Under the pieces are notes generated by a model that saw only the letters and a program-made list of their open reading frames with translations, was not told the DNA's origin and made no database searches. From Cliona cf. orientalis (Eukaryota; Porifera; Demospongiae; Clionaida; Clionaidae): a stretch of 64,000 bases of DNA. The translations under genes and the position numbers were made by a program. The first letter of the stretch is position 1. Each line of letters begins with the position of its first letter. This document shows, piece after piece, positions 1 through 15,000 of this stretch. The stretch is from positions 2,108,001 to 2,172,000 of the forward strand of contig OZ005696.1 in NCBI GenBank assembly GCA_963930775.1. Direction: 5' to 3'.

Positions 1-3000
1 ATCCAATCTTAGCATTCCATCAAGATCTGTCCTATTGCTCTTACAGACACACTTTGCTAGCAGTTCACCAATCCAGATGTCTTGACCGGGGGGTGTGTAG
101 TAGTAGACACCAATCTTCTGCAATCCATAGAAACTAACTGCTTCTTTCACAACTTTGTTGATGTCTCTTGCTCTCATTAGAGTACTACTTACTTCCTTCG
201 CAACATGACACATACTGATCATTTTTGATTGTAATTTGTCAAACTCAAAGGATAGCTTTAGAAACTGATTGAAGGCCTCCAGCTCTCCTACTTTGTGACT
301 TTCTGAGTGATATATACCCCATGCTTTTTGACAATGAGAATCTTTCCTCTTCAACATACCAAGCAAAAGATAAGCATGGGCTTTTGTTAATCTATCCTTG
401 CTTAGAAGCAATTTGTGGAGTTGTTCGACCACTTCAGAGTTCAATATATCCTGGTGATTCTTTACTTGTCGCTTTATGTACTCAACCTTGGCCCTTTGAA
501 AGATGAATGAAGCTCTCATGGTCTCATCCTTATTTTCCTCAGCAACTCTTAGTCCACTCTGAAGCCATGCTTCACTACTTAAAGTTTGAGCAGACGCAAG
601 TCTGTAGGCACTTCTAAATTCTTTATTGTCAACAAGAATTTCGAAAGCATTGTCATAAAGTTTAGCTTCTTTGAGGAATTTGACCCTTTTACTAGTTTCT
701 GGCATGTACACCAGCACTTCAATGAGTGTGTCTTTATCTCCCCTCTGAGAATAGAATTTTGCACATGAGTAAGAAAGTTCACTTGTGCTCAAATCTTGAT
801 GCAGCTTAATGCCCTGTTTCTCATACTCACTAGCCTTTGCCAGTGCATCTCTCTTCCTCATGAAAGGCTTGCCCATCAGTGCTCTGACAACTTCACTATG
901 TTGTCCTGCATTTTCTTTCAGTCTACCATAATTATCAATGTCCTTTCCCCTTAAGTAGCACTGTGCTGCCTTGTCAAGTTTATTAAGACGTTCAAACAGT
1001 TTGGCAGCCTCATGGTACTTTGGTGGCTTGGAATTTCTTAGGCAAAGAGCTGCCCCATTGAGGTAGTGCAGATTGTGGTGCAATTCATCACATTCAAAAA
1101 AGCCCAAAGCAGCTTCGAGGTAAAGCTGAGGCTTCTGGTGCCTAGCTTGCTGAATGAGGTGGTAGGCATGGGACTCCTTGGCTAGGTACTCATTCTCAGG
1201 ACCGGCTCGCTGGTAGCAAAGAATGGCCTGCTCCCAGAGATGCTTCTTTTTGAAATTATCTCCCTGGGCCTTCCATTGTTCTGGAGTGGAGTTTGAAGCA
1301 AAAACAAGGGCATATTTGTCCTGACTTTCATTTGAAGCTATAGAAACCTGGTCTTCCTTCTTCACAACCTTGATAAGATCACGTTTGTACCAGTAATTAA
1401 ACATTGGGAGACGTGATTTGGGATTAGAGTCGTAGATCCAAAGGTTGCATTTGGCACGAGTGACGGCCGTATAGAGATACTTGAGTTCAGAATTGAGTGA
1501 TTTGTGAAGCTTTGGATCGAACTGAAGGCTCCTTGGATCATCTAAAGAGCCAGGAAGCTTGGGGTTGACAATTTTTGGCCGGTGTTGAGACATTTCAAGA
1601 TAAGATGTAATGACTCTCCATGCTTTCTCATCAACCTATATGTTCCATAATAGGTAATTAATGCATGAGAATAATTAATTTTCATAGAAACTCACCACAG
1701 AATTTGCGAAGAAGTCGTACAGCAGCACATCATCAAACTCAAGGCCCTTTGCCTCAAAGATGGTCAACACTATGGCCCCTTTGAGAATAGTGGGTAGGTT
1801 ATCCTTCGCTTCTTTGGACTGGACCAGAATCACCTGGTGGGCACCAAACTCAATGGCCGATGCCTCTCGCTCATTTGAACTAAGCAACAATGCAAGATCA
1901 TCAATTTCACAAGACTCAAGAAAAACTGGAGTAGGGCCAGGAAACATGCCTTCCTCATGTGGTAAATGATCAATAGAATCTTTGAAAAATTCACTTAGTA
2001 AGTCAATGATACTTCCAGCTACATTCAGAATTCCGGAGTGAGATCTAAAGTTAATTGTCAGAGTATATGGCCTCTTTGGAACATTTACCTTCAAAGTATT
2101 AGAATGAATCCTGTGGAATAAGGATCTGAGATCCTGAAATCGGAATGCAATTCCCCTCATAATGCTCTGAGCAGTATCGCCGGTAAAGAACATGGAATTT
2201 GGATCACGACAGCAATGGATGAAGATGGCTAGTTCTGCCTGGGTGAAATCTTGGACTTCATCGATATACAGGCTATGTATGGCCCAGGGCACATCTGGTA
2301 TATTCTTTAGCCTATTATAGAGCTGTAGAACTAAATCACACTCGTCAAATAAGTAATTATTGTGACGCTGGTTTTGTTGGTACTTTTGATACTTGAGAAA
2401 CATCTTGTAGATGGTATCTCTGTGACTGGAGAAATTTGGAGCCATTCTGTTGCCAATCTGCTTGTATTCTTGGAGACTCAAATGTGACCCTTTTCTAAGA
2501 GCACTCTCTGATCCCTTGATAAATGATTGGATCTCAATCCAGACCAGGAGAGGATCAAAATCTTTGCTATTGATACCACACTGGTGAGAGATAGTCGGCC
2601 AAATGAATTCCTTGAAGTAGAGTGCTGTAACCTCTGTCCATTGATCAGTATGGCCCTTGAAAAGTGATTGTGTTGTGCTGGATGACATTCCTTCCATTTC
2701 ATCATCTTTGCTGTGACTCTGTTCAAGATCAAGGAGAATATCTGGATTCTCGTCGTCATAGTCAAGGCTTATTATCTTGACTTTTAGGTTGCCTTTTTCA
2801 TCTCTCTTAAAGAAAGTTTGGTTATCACAGAGAGAGTTATCCAGGAGGATGTAGAATTGACGAGCAGTGAGAAAGAGAGGGAAAGCACAGTCATCAACTT
2901 TCAATAAGTCCAATAAGTCCTTGTGAGGGTCTGTTTTCTCATGCTTCATGTGCTTACTAAGAAAATCAAAGGCAGCTGCCATATTGTAGAAACGGTTCTT

Positions 3001-6000
3001 CATCTGTTTACAGAGCACACAATTTTTGGTAATAAATACTTGGTGAAGATCCTCTTCAATGATCTCCATATCTTCACCAACTTGGACTTTAGGAGATAAA
3101 GGGACTGCTTGGCTAGCACTGGTGGGTATGGCACTACTAATGGATATATCATCACACTCGTCTAGGCTATTACCAACTATATCTTCTTGTGCCATAGAAT
3201 TATCCATTGAAACAATTTGTTTTGTAGCCAGTGTTGGTTCAGTTTCTGCTGAAGTTTGTGATTCATCAGATTCTGCTTGTTCTTTACTTTCAGTCTCTTC
3301 TGCTGGCAACATGAGAACAGAAGGTGGAATGAGACGCCTGCGTGGAATTTTCCATCTATATGTGCTTGATTCTGGATTCCAGAAATTCTTGAATTCATTC
3401 CAAAGTCGGTAGAGGCAGCATGTGGTCTTGCCAGTCCCACTCCTGCCTAGTAGGAGGATGGCTTCCCTCGAGTTAAGCATGATGATTTCATGCTCTTTAT
3501 GCCACTCCTTGAAGGGGAAATCCCTACGATCATCAGTGCCTAGGAGCATACTCTTAAAGTTTATTGTATCAAATGAATAGAACGTTGTCACATTATAATC
3601 ATTTTCTCTCATATTTGCAGCCGGAATAAAAGAATGTTTAGAATTCGTTTCCTTCACAGTTGAAAGGGTGAACTGCACAGGCCAATCCAATTCTTCCTTT
3701 CCACGAACCATTTCACCAACTTTCTTTGGCTCACTTGAAAGTAGAGTAAACTTTAAAGAAGCCTTGGATCCCTGACGATGAGATTTTTCAATCTGCTTGA
3801 TGCTTCGCTCGAGATTATCGTGATCAAGAACTATCTCCCATACTCTAATTACTTCACTGTATACTGGAATTGGAGAGGGGCCGGTCAGCTTTGCTGAGAA
3901 TGTTATAGCTTTCTCCCATAAAATACGAGCAGCCTGGGTTATTCTGGCTTCATACAGCCGGAGAGATTTTTCATTTCCAACTTGCTTTGATAGATGCTTG
4001 GTATTTCTCTTTCCTTCAGCTAATTGGTAGATGACCTTAGCAGCCAATTGTCGAATCATGGGAGAATTATTCTTCCAGTCTTTGAAAAATTTAACGACTT
4101 TTGCTGTCCCTTCCACTTCCCAGGAAAGCTGATCAATATCACCATGCTCAGCAAGAATTGCTAAGAAACCTTCTGATAATTGCATGGTTTGTTCAGTGGC
4201 TACATTGGTGGGCTTTTGATGCACTTCTGGGTGCTGCGAAACAGTGTCCTTTTTATCAGCAGAACTTGCTTCATGGTTTTTGACTTTTCTTTCATTCGTG
4301 GATGATGGTTGATTCTCATTCTCTTTTAGTGTCACTTCACTAGATACTGGAGAGCTCACCATAACACTTGCAGATGAAGCAGTTTCAGACATCTCTACTT
4401 GAAAATATTGGGCTCCTTCTGTCATTAACCGTTTGATCTGAAACTCGAGTTTCTTTGAAATACTGAAGTCCTCGTATTTGGGCTGCTTTATTTGATCTTG
4501 ACTACTATGTTCAAAAAGTGAACTGATACTTAAAGAGCTTTCAGATTTGGCCGGCTCTTTCAGGTTTTCATTTGAACTGCTGGTACCAGAGGTTTTACAT
4601 TTGGTTTTTTGTTTTTTCGGTTTCTTCTTTTGTTGTGGTAAACTTGGCGTAATAGTATGTGAAGCTGCCTTCAACATAGAGGCTCGATCATCAGACAAAC
4701 TTACTAGGCAATCAATAGGTCTCTTTCCAGAATGATTCCTTTTTGAAGGATTCAAAACCTCAGATTTAAGCAAAGCTGATAAAACTGTAGTACTATGATC
4801 TTTCTTCCAGTGAGATTTGACAGCTAAATGTAAGGGACTCTCCCCTTTGTCATTAGCCACTTGGTTTGGATTAAAGGTACGTGAATGAAGGACAGAGTCA
4901 ATCACCCGCAAGTCACCTGTGAAATAAATTGCAATAGCAGTTACAGCATAATATTACCATCGGAAAGATCATCAAAGGAGTGCAATTACATCTAAAACCA
5001 TGATTCTCATAATTTCTAAGCCCTTTGTAACAATCAAGTGTGCTAGACTAACTTTTATTCTGTACAGAGAACTACCATTATTAGAAGAATCCTCTGTACG
5101 ACCCTTTCCGCCTGAATGCATAAACTACACTGTGGTCACCTCTATTTCAAGCATGGGAGGGGATGCTGATTTTTCTTCCCTCTCTCTCTGCACTCTTTCT
5201 CCTCCACCACCTCCCCCAAATCCTTGCATGAGTTCTATCAGATATGCAGTATCGGTACTACAATAACATGTAACTCTGGAAATTCTCACCATTTAAAGAT
5301 ACTATATGCTTGGTATAGCTCCTATGCTTTAGAATGGTACAATGGAAACTATCAATTTTACCTCACAACTAATTACTATAGCGGTTCCACTGGTACAATA
5401 ATGTTGTTGCAACACATTAAAGCTATAGATTCTGAAGTTCATAACATGGAGATTTCCAGAGTTTATGGAATCTGATATGAATAGAGTAAATTAATGAATA
5501 CCTGACTTTAGAGCTAGTTCAGTTGCCACATGTAGAGGAGTTGTCCTAGTTTTACTAGTTTGACAGAGATGACTGCAGTCTTCTCCATTATCCATCAAAA
5601 GGCATACAATATCAATGGTCTTAGATGGTGTAAGATTCTTACCCATGACAATAGCTATGGGTGTTTTACCTCCTTTTTCGTTTGGATCAACACCAATCTT
5701 GATCAATGCTTTGATTAGATCTGGAGACTTTATGATCTCACTTGAATTATTCATAAGAGAAGCTAGGTTAAGTGTGTCTATTGTACCCTTAGTTTTGAAT
5801 AGTTTGACAAGAGCCATTGCTCCATTATAATCCTTTGCCTTCAATGCTTGTAAAAGTAATTTTGAGCTAGGACAAGGAAGGCTCGCACCTTGCTCAACGA
5901 GGTTAAGAACAAACATTGTGCGTTTAATGTTGACTGCAACAGCACAAAGTTCATCTAAATCAGTATGTTTACACTTGGCTACAATCAACTTGAAGAGGTC

Positions 6001-9000
6001 TATTTGCTCTGCTGTTAATGTGGTCATAGCCATTATGACATCTTCTTTGCTCATATGTAGTCCCCGGTCCAGAAACCATTGAAGAAGGGACGCACTGGTG
6101 ATGGCTTTCTCCATTATCAGATTCTTAAGTGTTACTGCGGAGACACTTACTTCTACATTATTCCATACTTCGTTCACAAGGAATTCCAAATGGATTTGCT
6201 TACACTCAGGCATGGACATGGTTTCCATCAGCATTGTAAGGCAAATGTCTGGTGGGAACTCTCTATTCTGTACCATATGCTCATGGCCTATATTCATACA
6301 TGCAGGCATAGATGAGAAAAAAAATATCACTTACATGTAAATCAGGAGTAAATAAGACACTATAGTACTCTGCTATTTCATTGTATATCTTATTTTGGCA
6401 TCGCAATAAGTATGGTAGATCTGATATTCCATAGTATAGCTAGTTTGTATCATAGTAACTGTTTTGCTTCATTTTATTTGTATGAGGTAATAGAGCATAC
6501 TATTTGATGTTGCGGGACAATCATTCTTAGTGCTGATACATATATTATATGCAGCATACTAAGACTGAAGGGGAAAGATGCCCATGAAGGGGGGAAGATT
6601 CCCCCCTTCAAGTTGGCGTTATATAGAAAAACCTATGTCATACACTTGAAAGGTTAGTGCACTTATTACGTCCCGAGTCCCAATCAGCAAAAAACAATTC
6701 GGCCAACCGATGAGGTAATTATGATGAAACCTATGATGAAATTATGATGAAATTGGGGTGAAGACTGCTTCAACATGTTTAGCTCGCATGACAGGGTGTT
6801 GGGGCCCAGATTTCGAACCTAGTGTAGAAGAGATCGTGGACTATCGATGATATATGGCGATTCTCTCAGTTCGCTTTCTTTGGCGAGTGAGCTCTCTGGG
6901 GGGATTTCCCTATTCAGTTGAGCACATGGCAGGTAAAGGTCACGTCCGGGTCAACCGGCTCAAGCCGCGCGCCCCAATACGCGTATACGGAGCATGCGCA
7001 GTTTGTCGATGTGTCCTAGTTCAAATTATGGCGGCGTACAGTAGTGTGGTGTAATACTCTTCATGAGGGACTCGGGATGTAGTCTAAGTTTTTCATTACA
7101 TCCCCAGTAACAATTTACTTTTCCGTGGTTATGAGGTAATTATGATGAAACCTATTGTGAGGTAATTATGAGAAATTCAGAGCCTCAATGGAGCCTTTCT
7201 GAGACTGAAAAATGGGTAAGTATGTAGAGTAGCTACCTGACGCCTGTATCCAGCAAAAAGCTGAGTGCTACTTTCTCTGACAAGTACTGCTGGCCAAACT
7301 TTACGTGTTCTCTTCGCTGATGTAATCCCGCGGATAAATAAAGCTAGGCTTGTGCTATATAATATAGCATTACGCATACTGTAGTGTTTGCCATGCCATG
7401 ACTGATCTGAAGTTCGCCGGGAAGCTATACGGTGCATGCTGTTGAGTTTGTCTCCTGTGATCGAAGCATCGAAACGTGTCACTGTCGAGGTTGAGAGTAG
7501 GTTTCAGACTCCATTTCCGTGAATGAGGCGCCGGTGTATTGATGTGGTGTCTAGACACTGTACATACTATATTGACGACCTTTACCATGTGCACCATTAG
7601 AACTACATGTATGCAGCTATTGGGGATGTGGCCAAGTTTTTCATATCTAATATAAATTTACCATGATCAATGGCAACCAAGATAGCTTCCATAATTGCTT
7701 TAGCATCAGCTTTCAACTCATGGGCTCTTAAATAGTCAGCAATAACTTGCTCGTAAGTGAGGGTGGCTGGAACTTCATATTTTCCGGATTGTAGTGTTTT
7801 CTTCAGCGCTTCTGCCCTAATGATGTGTGCCTATTAAATCACAAAGTATAATAATACGTTGCATGCTGGAATATAGAATGCTTTGCTGGGATACTGAGAA
7901 TAGAGACCTTATTGAGGGATATTCCCAGTAAGAACAGGATAGCTATGCCGGCTACCTTTGTATTATGGAAACATAAGATTTTCGCATTAACTTCTTGTAT
8001 AAAGGTTGCCATAATACCGTATACGTAGAAATTTTCACCAATTTTGCCACCTGCTGTTGTTGGTGAAAATTTTATCATGCTGATTATGTTAAAGATTGCA
8101 TAGCAACCTTTACCACATTGGCGAAAATTTTTCCACAAATCCTTTCTGTAATACAATTAAGGTATATACATGGCTTGGCTTGGCAAATTTTCATGTATAC
8201 AGTATCCTCTATGCAAACAGTAACAGACTAGCGTAATAAAATTTTTGCCAATGAGAGCGGGTAACGAAATTGGCAGAAATTTTCTCCTGGAGAAATTTCC
8301 ATGTACAATGGAATCTCCCATAATTGCCCTCCCATAAGCAGATAACCTCCCTACAAATGACACTATGATTGATGAAACCTCGCATGAGCGGATGTTTCTT
8401 GATTCTGGACAGCAGACAAACTGCATGCTCCCGAAAATTGCCTCCTATAATGGAAGAAGCCACAATTATTGTTCGTGAAACCCATCCTTCATGCATATTT
8501 AGTTATTAGACACACTGACTAACCCTTTCATGTGTGCCTGCTTTAGTAAATAACATACTTACGCTTTAATTTGGTAGGCATTTTAGCACTTGATGTGACC
8601 AGAAATATCAAATTGAGTCAAACCTCCTACCAGAGGATAACCTCTGAATAAAGGATAGAAGCCCTGCTTCCAAACAATCCCATATTTGGAAGTTCCACTG
8701 TATACTAAATTAGGTGAGAATATTAATTTGGTTTACCGTACTCGCTCTAATTATTCGAACATTCTAATAGCCCGAACGGCAAGTTTAAGTAATTTATTTC
8801 CTTCCTAATTCGTCGAACACTTGAATTTCAAGTTTTCTCATCCGCTCTAAATTAACCGAACGGCCACGCGGTACGGCATGGCAGGAGCTCGAGACAACTC
8901 TTCTACGTTCATTGAAGAGTGTGGCTACCACATCTTGGACAGCACATAAGAGCGGAAAGGTAACACAGACACAGACGGCGATCATTTTGCGATCGCTTCT

Positions 9001-12000
9001 GAGAGCACAGCGATACTGAGAACTCTAGAGCTGACAACGATAAACCTATAGTTGGACATCGACTGCTGTTTCTTCGTCGCTATAATAGTGCTTTCTCCAT
9101 TTGCACCGGATCCGTTCTATTTACACTCGAACAAACCATTGCCCGAATTTATTTACTTTCTATTTAACACCGAATGGCGATATTAATAATTATTTTTGGC
9201 CGTTCGGATAATTAGAGCGAGTACGGTATATCATTATTGCATGATTTGGAGTAGCTAGCTATAGCTAGCGCCTAATGCTCATGTACCGGTCTTTCAGCGA
9301 CTCCACCGAACGAAAAAACGCTCCATATGGTCCTGCACCGTCATGAACGCTATCATATTATGTCGTAAGTTTTGTTTCATAATTGGCTACATTATTAGCT
9401 TGATAAAAGTGATGCACGGTTCTATCAAGTGGACCCATGTGTGGATGTCAATGACTAAAGAGTGTCTTCTTGTTTCTCTATCATAGCAATGGTATTTCAG
9501 TAGCTCTACATGACTCTAGTTTGGTTTGTTCAATGCATGCACTGTTGGACTAAAAAAACAACTTTGTTTTTTGTTGCATATATTTCACTTGAATTCTGAC
9601 CCGTAAACCTTAATGATGCACATACCTCATAGAATGGCTTGAATTTAATGCAAGTGTTAGCATGTCTATAAGCCTGGTAGTAAGAATTTCTCTGAAGTAA
9701 GATGATTGCACATTCGATATGAATTGAAGCCGCATCATCAGTAAGGTTTTGTGCACTACAGACTCCTAAGGAATTGAAGTATTGTTCAAGAGCCTTCACA
9801 TGATCACCATCTTCAAGGTAGTGCTTTGCTTCGGAATTCAATCTTTTTAATGATTTCTACAAAATTAATAATACACATTCACCACAATAATCAAACCACC
9901 CCCCCAATTCTTAAGGACACGCACCTAAGGCCCCATTTACACCTACCAAACCAGTTTAAACTGAACCGGATTAAATCGCATTTACATGCACGCGCTTGAC
10001 CCGAGTTAAGATATTCATAGTACACTAATATGCATGTAACCCACTTCTAATCCACATCAGGATGTGGGTTACAACCCGGGTTAACTAATTCAACTTACAA
10101 GTAGATCAGTGCATTTACACATAAGTGAGTTAGTTTAACGCAGATCCGGACCGAATTAAGTCCTGCGTTTAAATGGGGCTTAAGTGCTGCCAGGATTAGG
10201 TAGTCCTGATCATGCAATGGGCTGGTTGCCCCTTATGTTTGGGATTGGTGAACCTACTGAATGAAAAGAGTTTGTTATGCCATCATTATCACCTTAATAG
10301 AACGGGAATCAGTATCTTCTCTCTGTTCCGTATCACTGGGCAAGGTCCTTATACCAGATTCAGAGACAGTTTTTTCACTCAGGTATCGCTGGATGGTGAT
10401 GTTTTCAAATGGCCCCATATTTTGTAGTCGATCTATAGGAGGTGTGGCTCCACAATCAATTAAGAGAGGGATAAATTCCAATTTGAGTGTATCCATTGCC
10501 CTTACACATGCTGCAGTTATAACATCTTGACTGAACTTATTTCTTGTAGCACACTTAAGGAGCAGTTCAAAAGTGGGTGTGTCCTCTGGTGGAATACGTA
10601 GTACAACTGTTTCCATTTGCTTCTGTTTCAGATTCATGCCAAGTGTTAGTAGACGTTCAATTAATTTGTAATCACTGCTCTTTGATAGGATAAGAGTCAC
10701 ATCAACTCTCCTGGCGTCGTATGGATTCTTTAAACCACTTTGTGGTAGCTCAAAGACCACAAACTTTAGTAGAGATTCGTTCATATCTTGTAAACCCACA
10801 ATTTTTTTAAGAAGTTGTGTACTTAGACCACTCTGTACATCACCTTCCACAATACGAGGTATTAATTCAGTGATTTCTACAAGTTGAACAAAGCATAGAC
10901 TATGAAAATGCCCAAATACTTTTGGATGTATTGAACATGCTAGCTTGATGAATACAGTTTGTATCTTCATGTACTGTTGCCACTAATTTTATTGTGGTTA
11001 TGCTTCTGGACCAGTATCAGATGACTGATACAAGATACTAGGTATGTGCCTCACCACTTCTCTATATTAGAAAAACAATAGAGGCCCACCACACTTCAAT
11101 AACCCCTGAAAAGATGACACCTCGCTAATCCGGCCACATTTACTGGGTCCCAAGGGCATCCAGATTTGATGTATTGGGCCTGGTGGCGAATGCCAAAGGT
11201 GACAGCATCGTCATCCAGGGTGAGAAGCCTACCAATAAAATAACTATTATTATCAATTTGGCAATATTATAGACATACATGTTGGCTTATATCACTATAA
11301 TCGATGATGTAATGTGACTTGTGACCTCACAAGTGAAGCATGTCTAGAGATTAGCATGCAGTTGTAGCTATATATAGCGCACTTGTAGTGCTACAGCTAG
11401 CCTTTATATAGCTCCTCTTGCTAATTGTTTACAAGCGAGTCTACAAGAGTTTCGCCAACGTATCTGCTACATATGACAATGAGTTTGTATACACAGTGAT
11501 ACTGTTAACGTTGGGGCCAAGTCAAGTGTCCGCTTTACAGAAAAGCATTTCAGGGGTTCTGATTGTATGCAAGTCCATGGAGATGGCATTCTGGACTAAG
11601 CAAAGTGTCCGTATTATTATTGTAGATGTCCACTGAAAGGGTTCCACTGTGTAAGAGGGAGGAGAATAGAGTATCTAGCTAATTACTGAAAAGCTGTTTC
11701 TGTTGTACAAAGGTCAATAGAGATACTTTTGTATAGTAGTTACATAATGTAGGTGTACTTTGTACTTCAAAACGAGCTTTTACAGGCAGGTATCCTGGAG
11801 TTACGTAGATACTCTCTTCTCTCTCTTAACCACTCTTGATTTCACGGGTTTAATTTTTTGTGGTTTGTTGATACCTGCAAAAATTTGACCTCTCAAAAAT
11901 TTCATTATAAGCTTGTTAGGCATCATGAAAGGTACTGTGCTTGCATGTGTACATTAACTGGCAATGGTCACTTTTTCCAACAGATCTCAAAGTATAGGTA

Positions 12001-15000
12001 TCATGGTAAGTGGTTAACTATGCTATCGCTATCAAAGTAATGGTAATAGAAATTACAAACCTCATCCTTATGTTAGTTTTTCACTAGCATGCGCAGAAAA
12101 ACAAGAGACCTGGAGATGAGGCTAAATATTAATTCATATGGTGATAACAGATCTGGTGTACTATCATAGGACCTGGTGGTTTAAATTACACAATCATGAC
12201 TATGAATCTTGAACTAGAATTCCTCAGCCATGTACATCTGATCTCACTACATCAAAGAGTATACTAGGGAAAGAGGGAGAGTACCCTATGGTACTGTGGT
12301 AGGGTCATGATCTTTGTTGCAAATTGGAAATTTCATAGGTCCTATAATTATGATATACTGTATTTCTTCTAAAAATTCGGCCCTTCTAATTATTCGGCAC
12401 CCTTTATCGAATGATTGAAAATAATCTCTAATTTTCGGCAAAGGTTGTCATGCGTATATGCTATAAACGGGACTAGAATGCGCATGCAGACAGAATGTTG
12501 AATATTAATCTCTAAAAATTCGGCAAAGCTAAAGCAATATTATTATTTTCATGCCGAATTTTTAGAAGAAATACGGTAGCTAAACTGTGAAATCACTTAC
12601 TGGTAGCAGCTACCATAGCAACATTGGGGGCCATTATTACCAGCAATTCTACTTGTGGCTGATTGGGCACATGCATTGTATTAGCTAATAGCTATTCATG
12701 TATCCTTTGCTAAACGCAATAATATTTATAGAGAAAAAAAAATAGAGACTTTGTGAAGAGTGCTTAATAACTAGCATCTACTGTACCACTCTGAAATATA
12801 GTAAACAAACAACATTGCACTAAATTAAATGTTTTCATGGATGACTAGGGGTTACTCACCATGCTTATGTCCAACAGTGATAGCATTGAACAATGCATCC
12901 AGATTGCGGTTGAATTTGAGGCATTCAACATAATCACTGACCACATCCCTGTAGGTCCCCGGGGGTCGGCCATCCAGGGGACCGGACAGAATCCCCTTCA
13001 GAGCATCAGCTCGACGAAAGTATGAATAGCTACGAACCTTGCTATTCCAAGGATCAAGCTTCACAAGCTTTGTACAGTAGGTATAGGCATCACTGTACAT
13101 TTGTAGTGTGAAGCTGGCATCAATACACTTTATAAGACCTTCAACTTTGTCCTTCTTATTGTTATACTTGCTTGTGTAGTCCAATGCTTTTGTGTATCTA
13201 TCAAGAGCTTTGAAGTGCAGATCTTTCTTAGAGGAGATATCCCCTTCTTCACTAAGTAGATGAAAGCAAGTCTGTAGAGTGTTAAGGGGAGTAAGAATGA
13301 GTATGATAGCACTTAATTAACATTGCCATAATTAATACCTCAGCCAGGATAGCTACGAATTGCTTCTTACTTCTCTCCATAGCTACATGAATGGCTTCCT
13401 CATACACAGGTAAACCACCGGGATCCTCACACTTGGAAACCAATAACTTGATTATGTCTTGCTTGGAATCTGGCAATGTATGTACTGCACAAACTATTTC
13501 TTCTGCTTTCACAGGCATACCACAGTCTATGAGCAACTGATAGATTTTAAACTCTTCGATATTCTTTTTGAGGAGCTGGGAGGGGGTCACTTTGCTGGCG
13601 TCGTAGAAGAGGTTGGGGGCTCTCTTGGAGTCGACGTTGATCTTAAAGAGGATGTAGCTGATGTGACTGACTGTGCTCTTATCATGACAAATAATTTCAG
13701 AAAGGAGTTTAGATGTGAGTCCACAGTCAATATGCTTATCTTGGAACACTGGAAGAAAGCTAGTACACCCTAAAATTAATATATAATTATTATAATGCAG
13801 CTATATATATATAGCTAAGCATGTAATATCGTACCGTTATTGACTGCGAGAATAAGGGCATCACAAATAAACGTGGGGTCAGGACCCTCTTGCAGCTTAA
13901 AACAGTGAACTAAGTCAGTGACAACAAGATGGTAAGGGTTAATTATCCGAGGCGGAAAGAAGTCACTGATGATACGATTCATTGTCTGAATTGTATTGTG
14001 AGCTCCAAGGATGTCGGTCATCTTCCTAAGGCTCTGTGCACGTCTATAAAAGGCCTGTAAATTAATGTATTAACTGATACAAATCTTATTTATAACTGAT
14101 TTCCATTTTTAGCAACTTACTTTTTGTTTAATCTTTTGTCCTGAACCTTGCTTAATGGCCTTAGAAGCATGGCACTTGGCGAATGCATACCAAAGGACAT
14201 ATAAAGGATGACAACATGTAGAGGGGTACTGCTGCGTGTCCAATAAATCCACTTTCTTGGCATCACCAAGCTTGAGACAGACCATTGCAATGTTAGAGTG
14301 AAGGACAGCAGCGTCTGCCTTGAGAGAAGAGTAGTTACGGCACAAGGCACAAGCATGTTCATACTTCCATAAGGCATCATAGTAATCTCCCCTCTTGAAG
14401 CTATCATTTCCATAATCTTTCATTGCTGTAGCTGTTGCTTTGGCTGCCTGAAATTAAAAATATGTTTAATATGCATACTGCATAAGTGACTGAGTGAATA
14501 TCAGTTGCAACAACTGAGAAGTCACACCAATCAGTTTCATTTTTCTTTTTATCCTCACTCCCTCTCTCTTTGAAACAACCTATCACTTACTAATGACTCC
14601 CTACTAACATTAAATACTTTTAAGCATTCTATTATTTAATTTTTATAGCATTACACTAATGGTTAGTAATACGTGCTTGTATTAGCTCACTGCTACTCAC
14701 GTCAACCTCATGTTGCTTTTGGCATCAGAAATTATCATAGAGAAAAAAAATCAGAATGCACAGCGGGACATACAATTAGCTACAGTGGCTATTATCATGA
14801 TGGTCACTGGTGTGGCCAATCCTCGTACTGGCTCATGTATCACACTGTGTATCTACTATTTGTGGTTAGATAGATCAATATCAATATAATTTCAATAACA
14901 GAGTACTTGAATTGGGCGCCGGGTGGTGACTAGCCCGCGGCTGCACTTACTTGGTCTTCTTCTGTACTATAATTGGGTAGTGATAGCTTGTGCCAAGGAT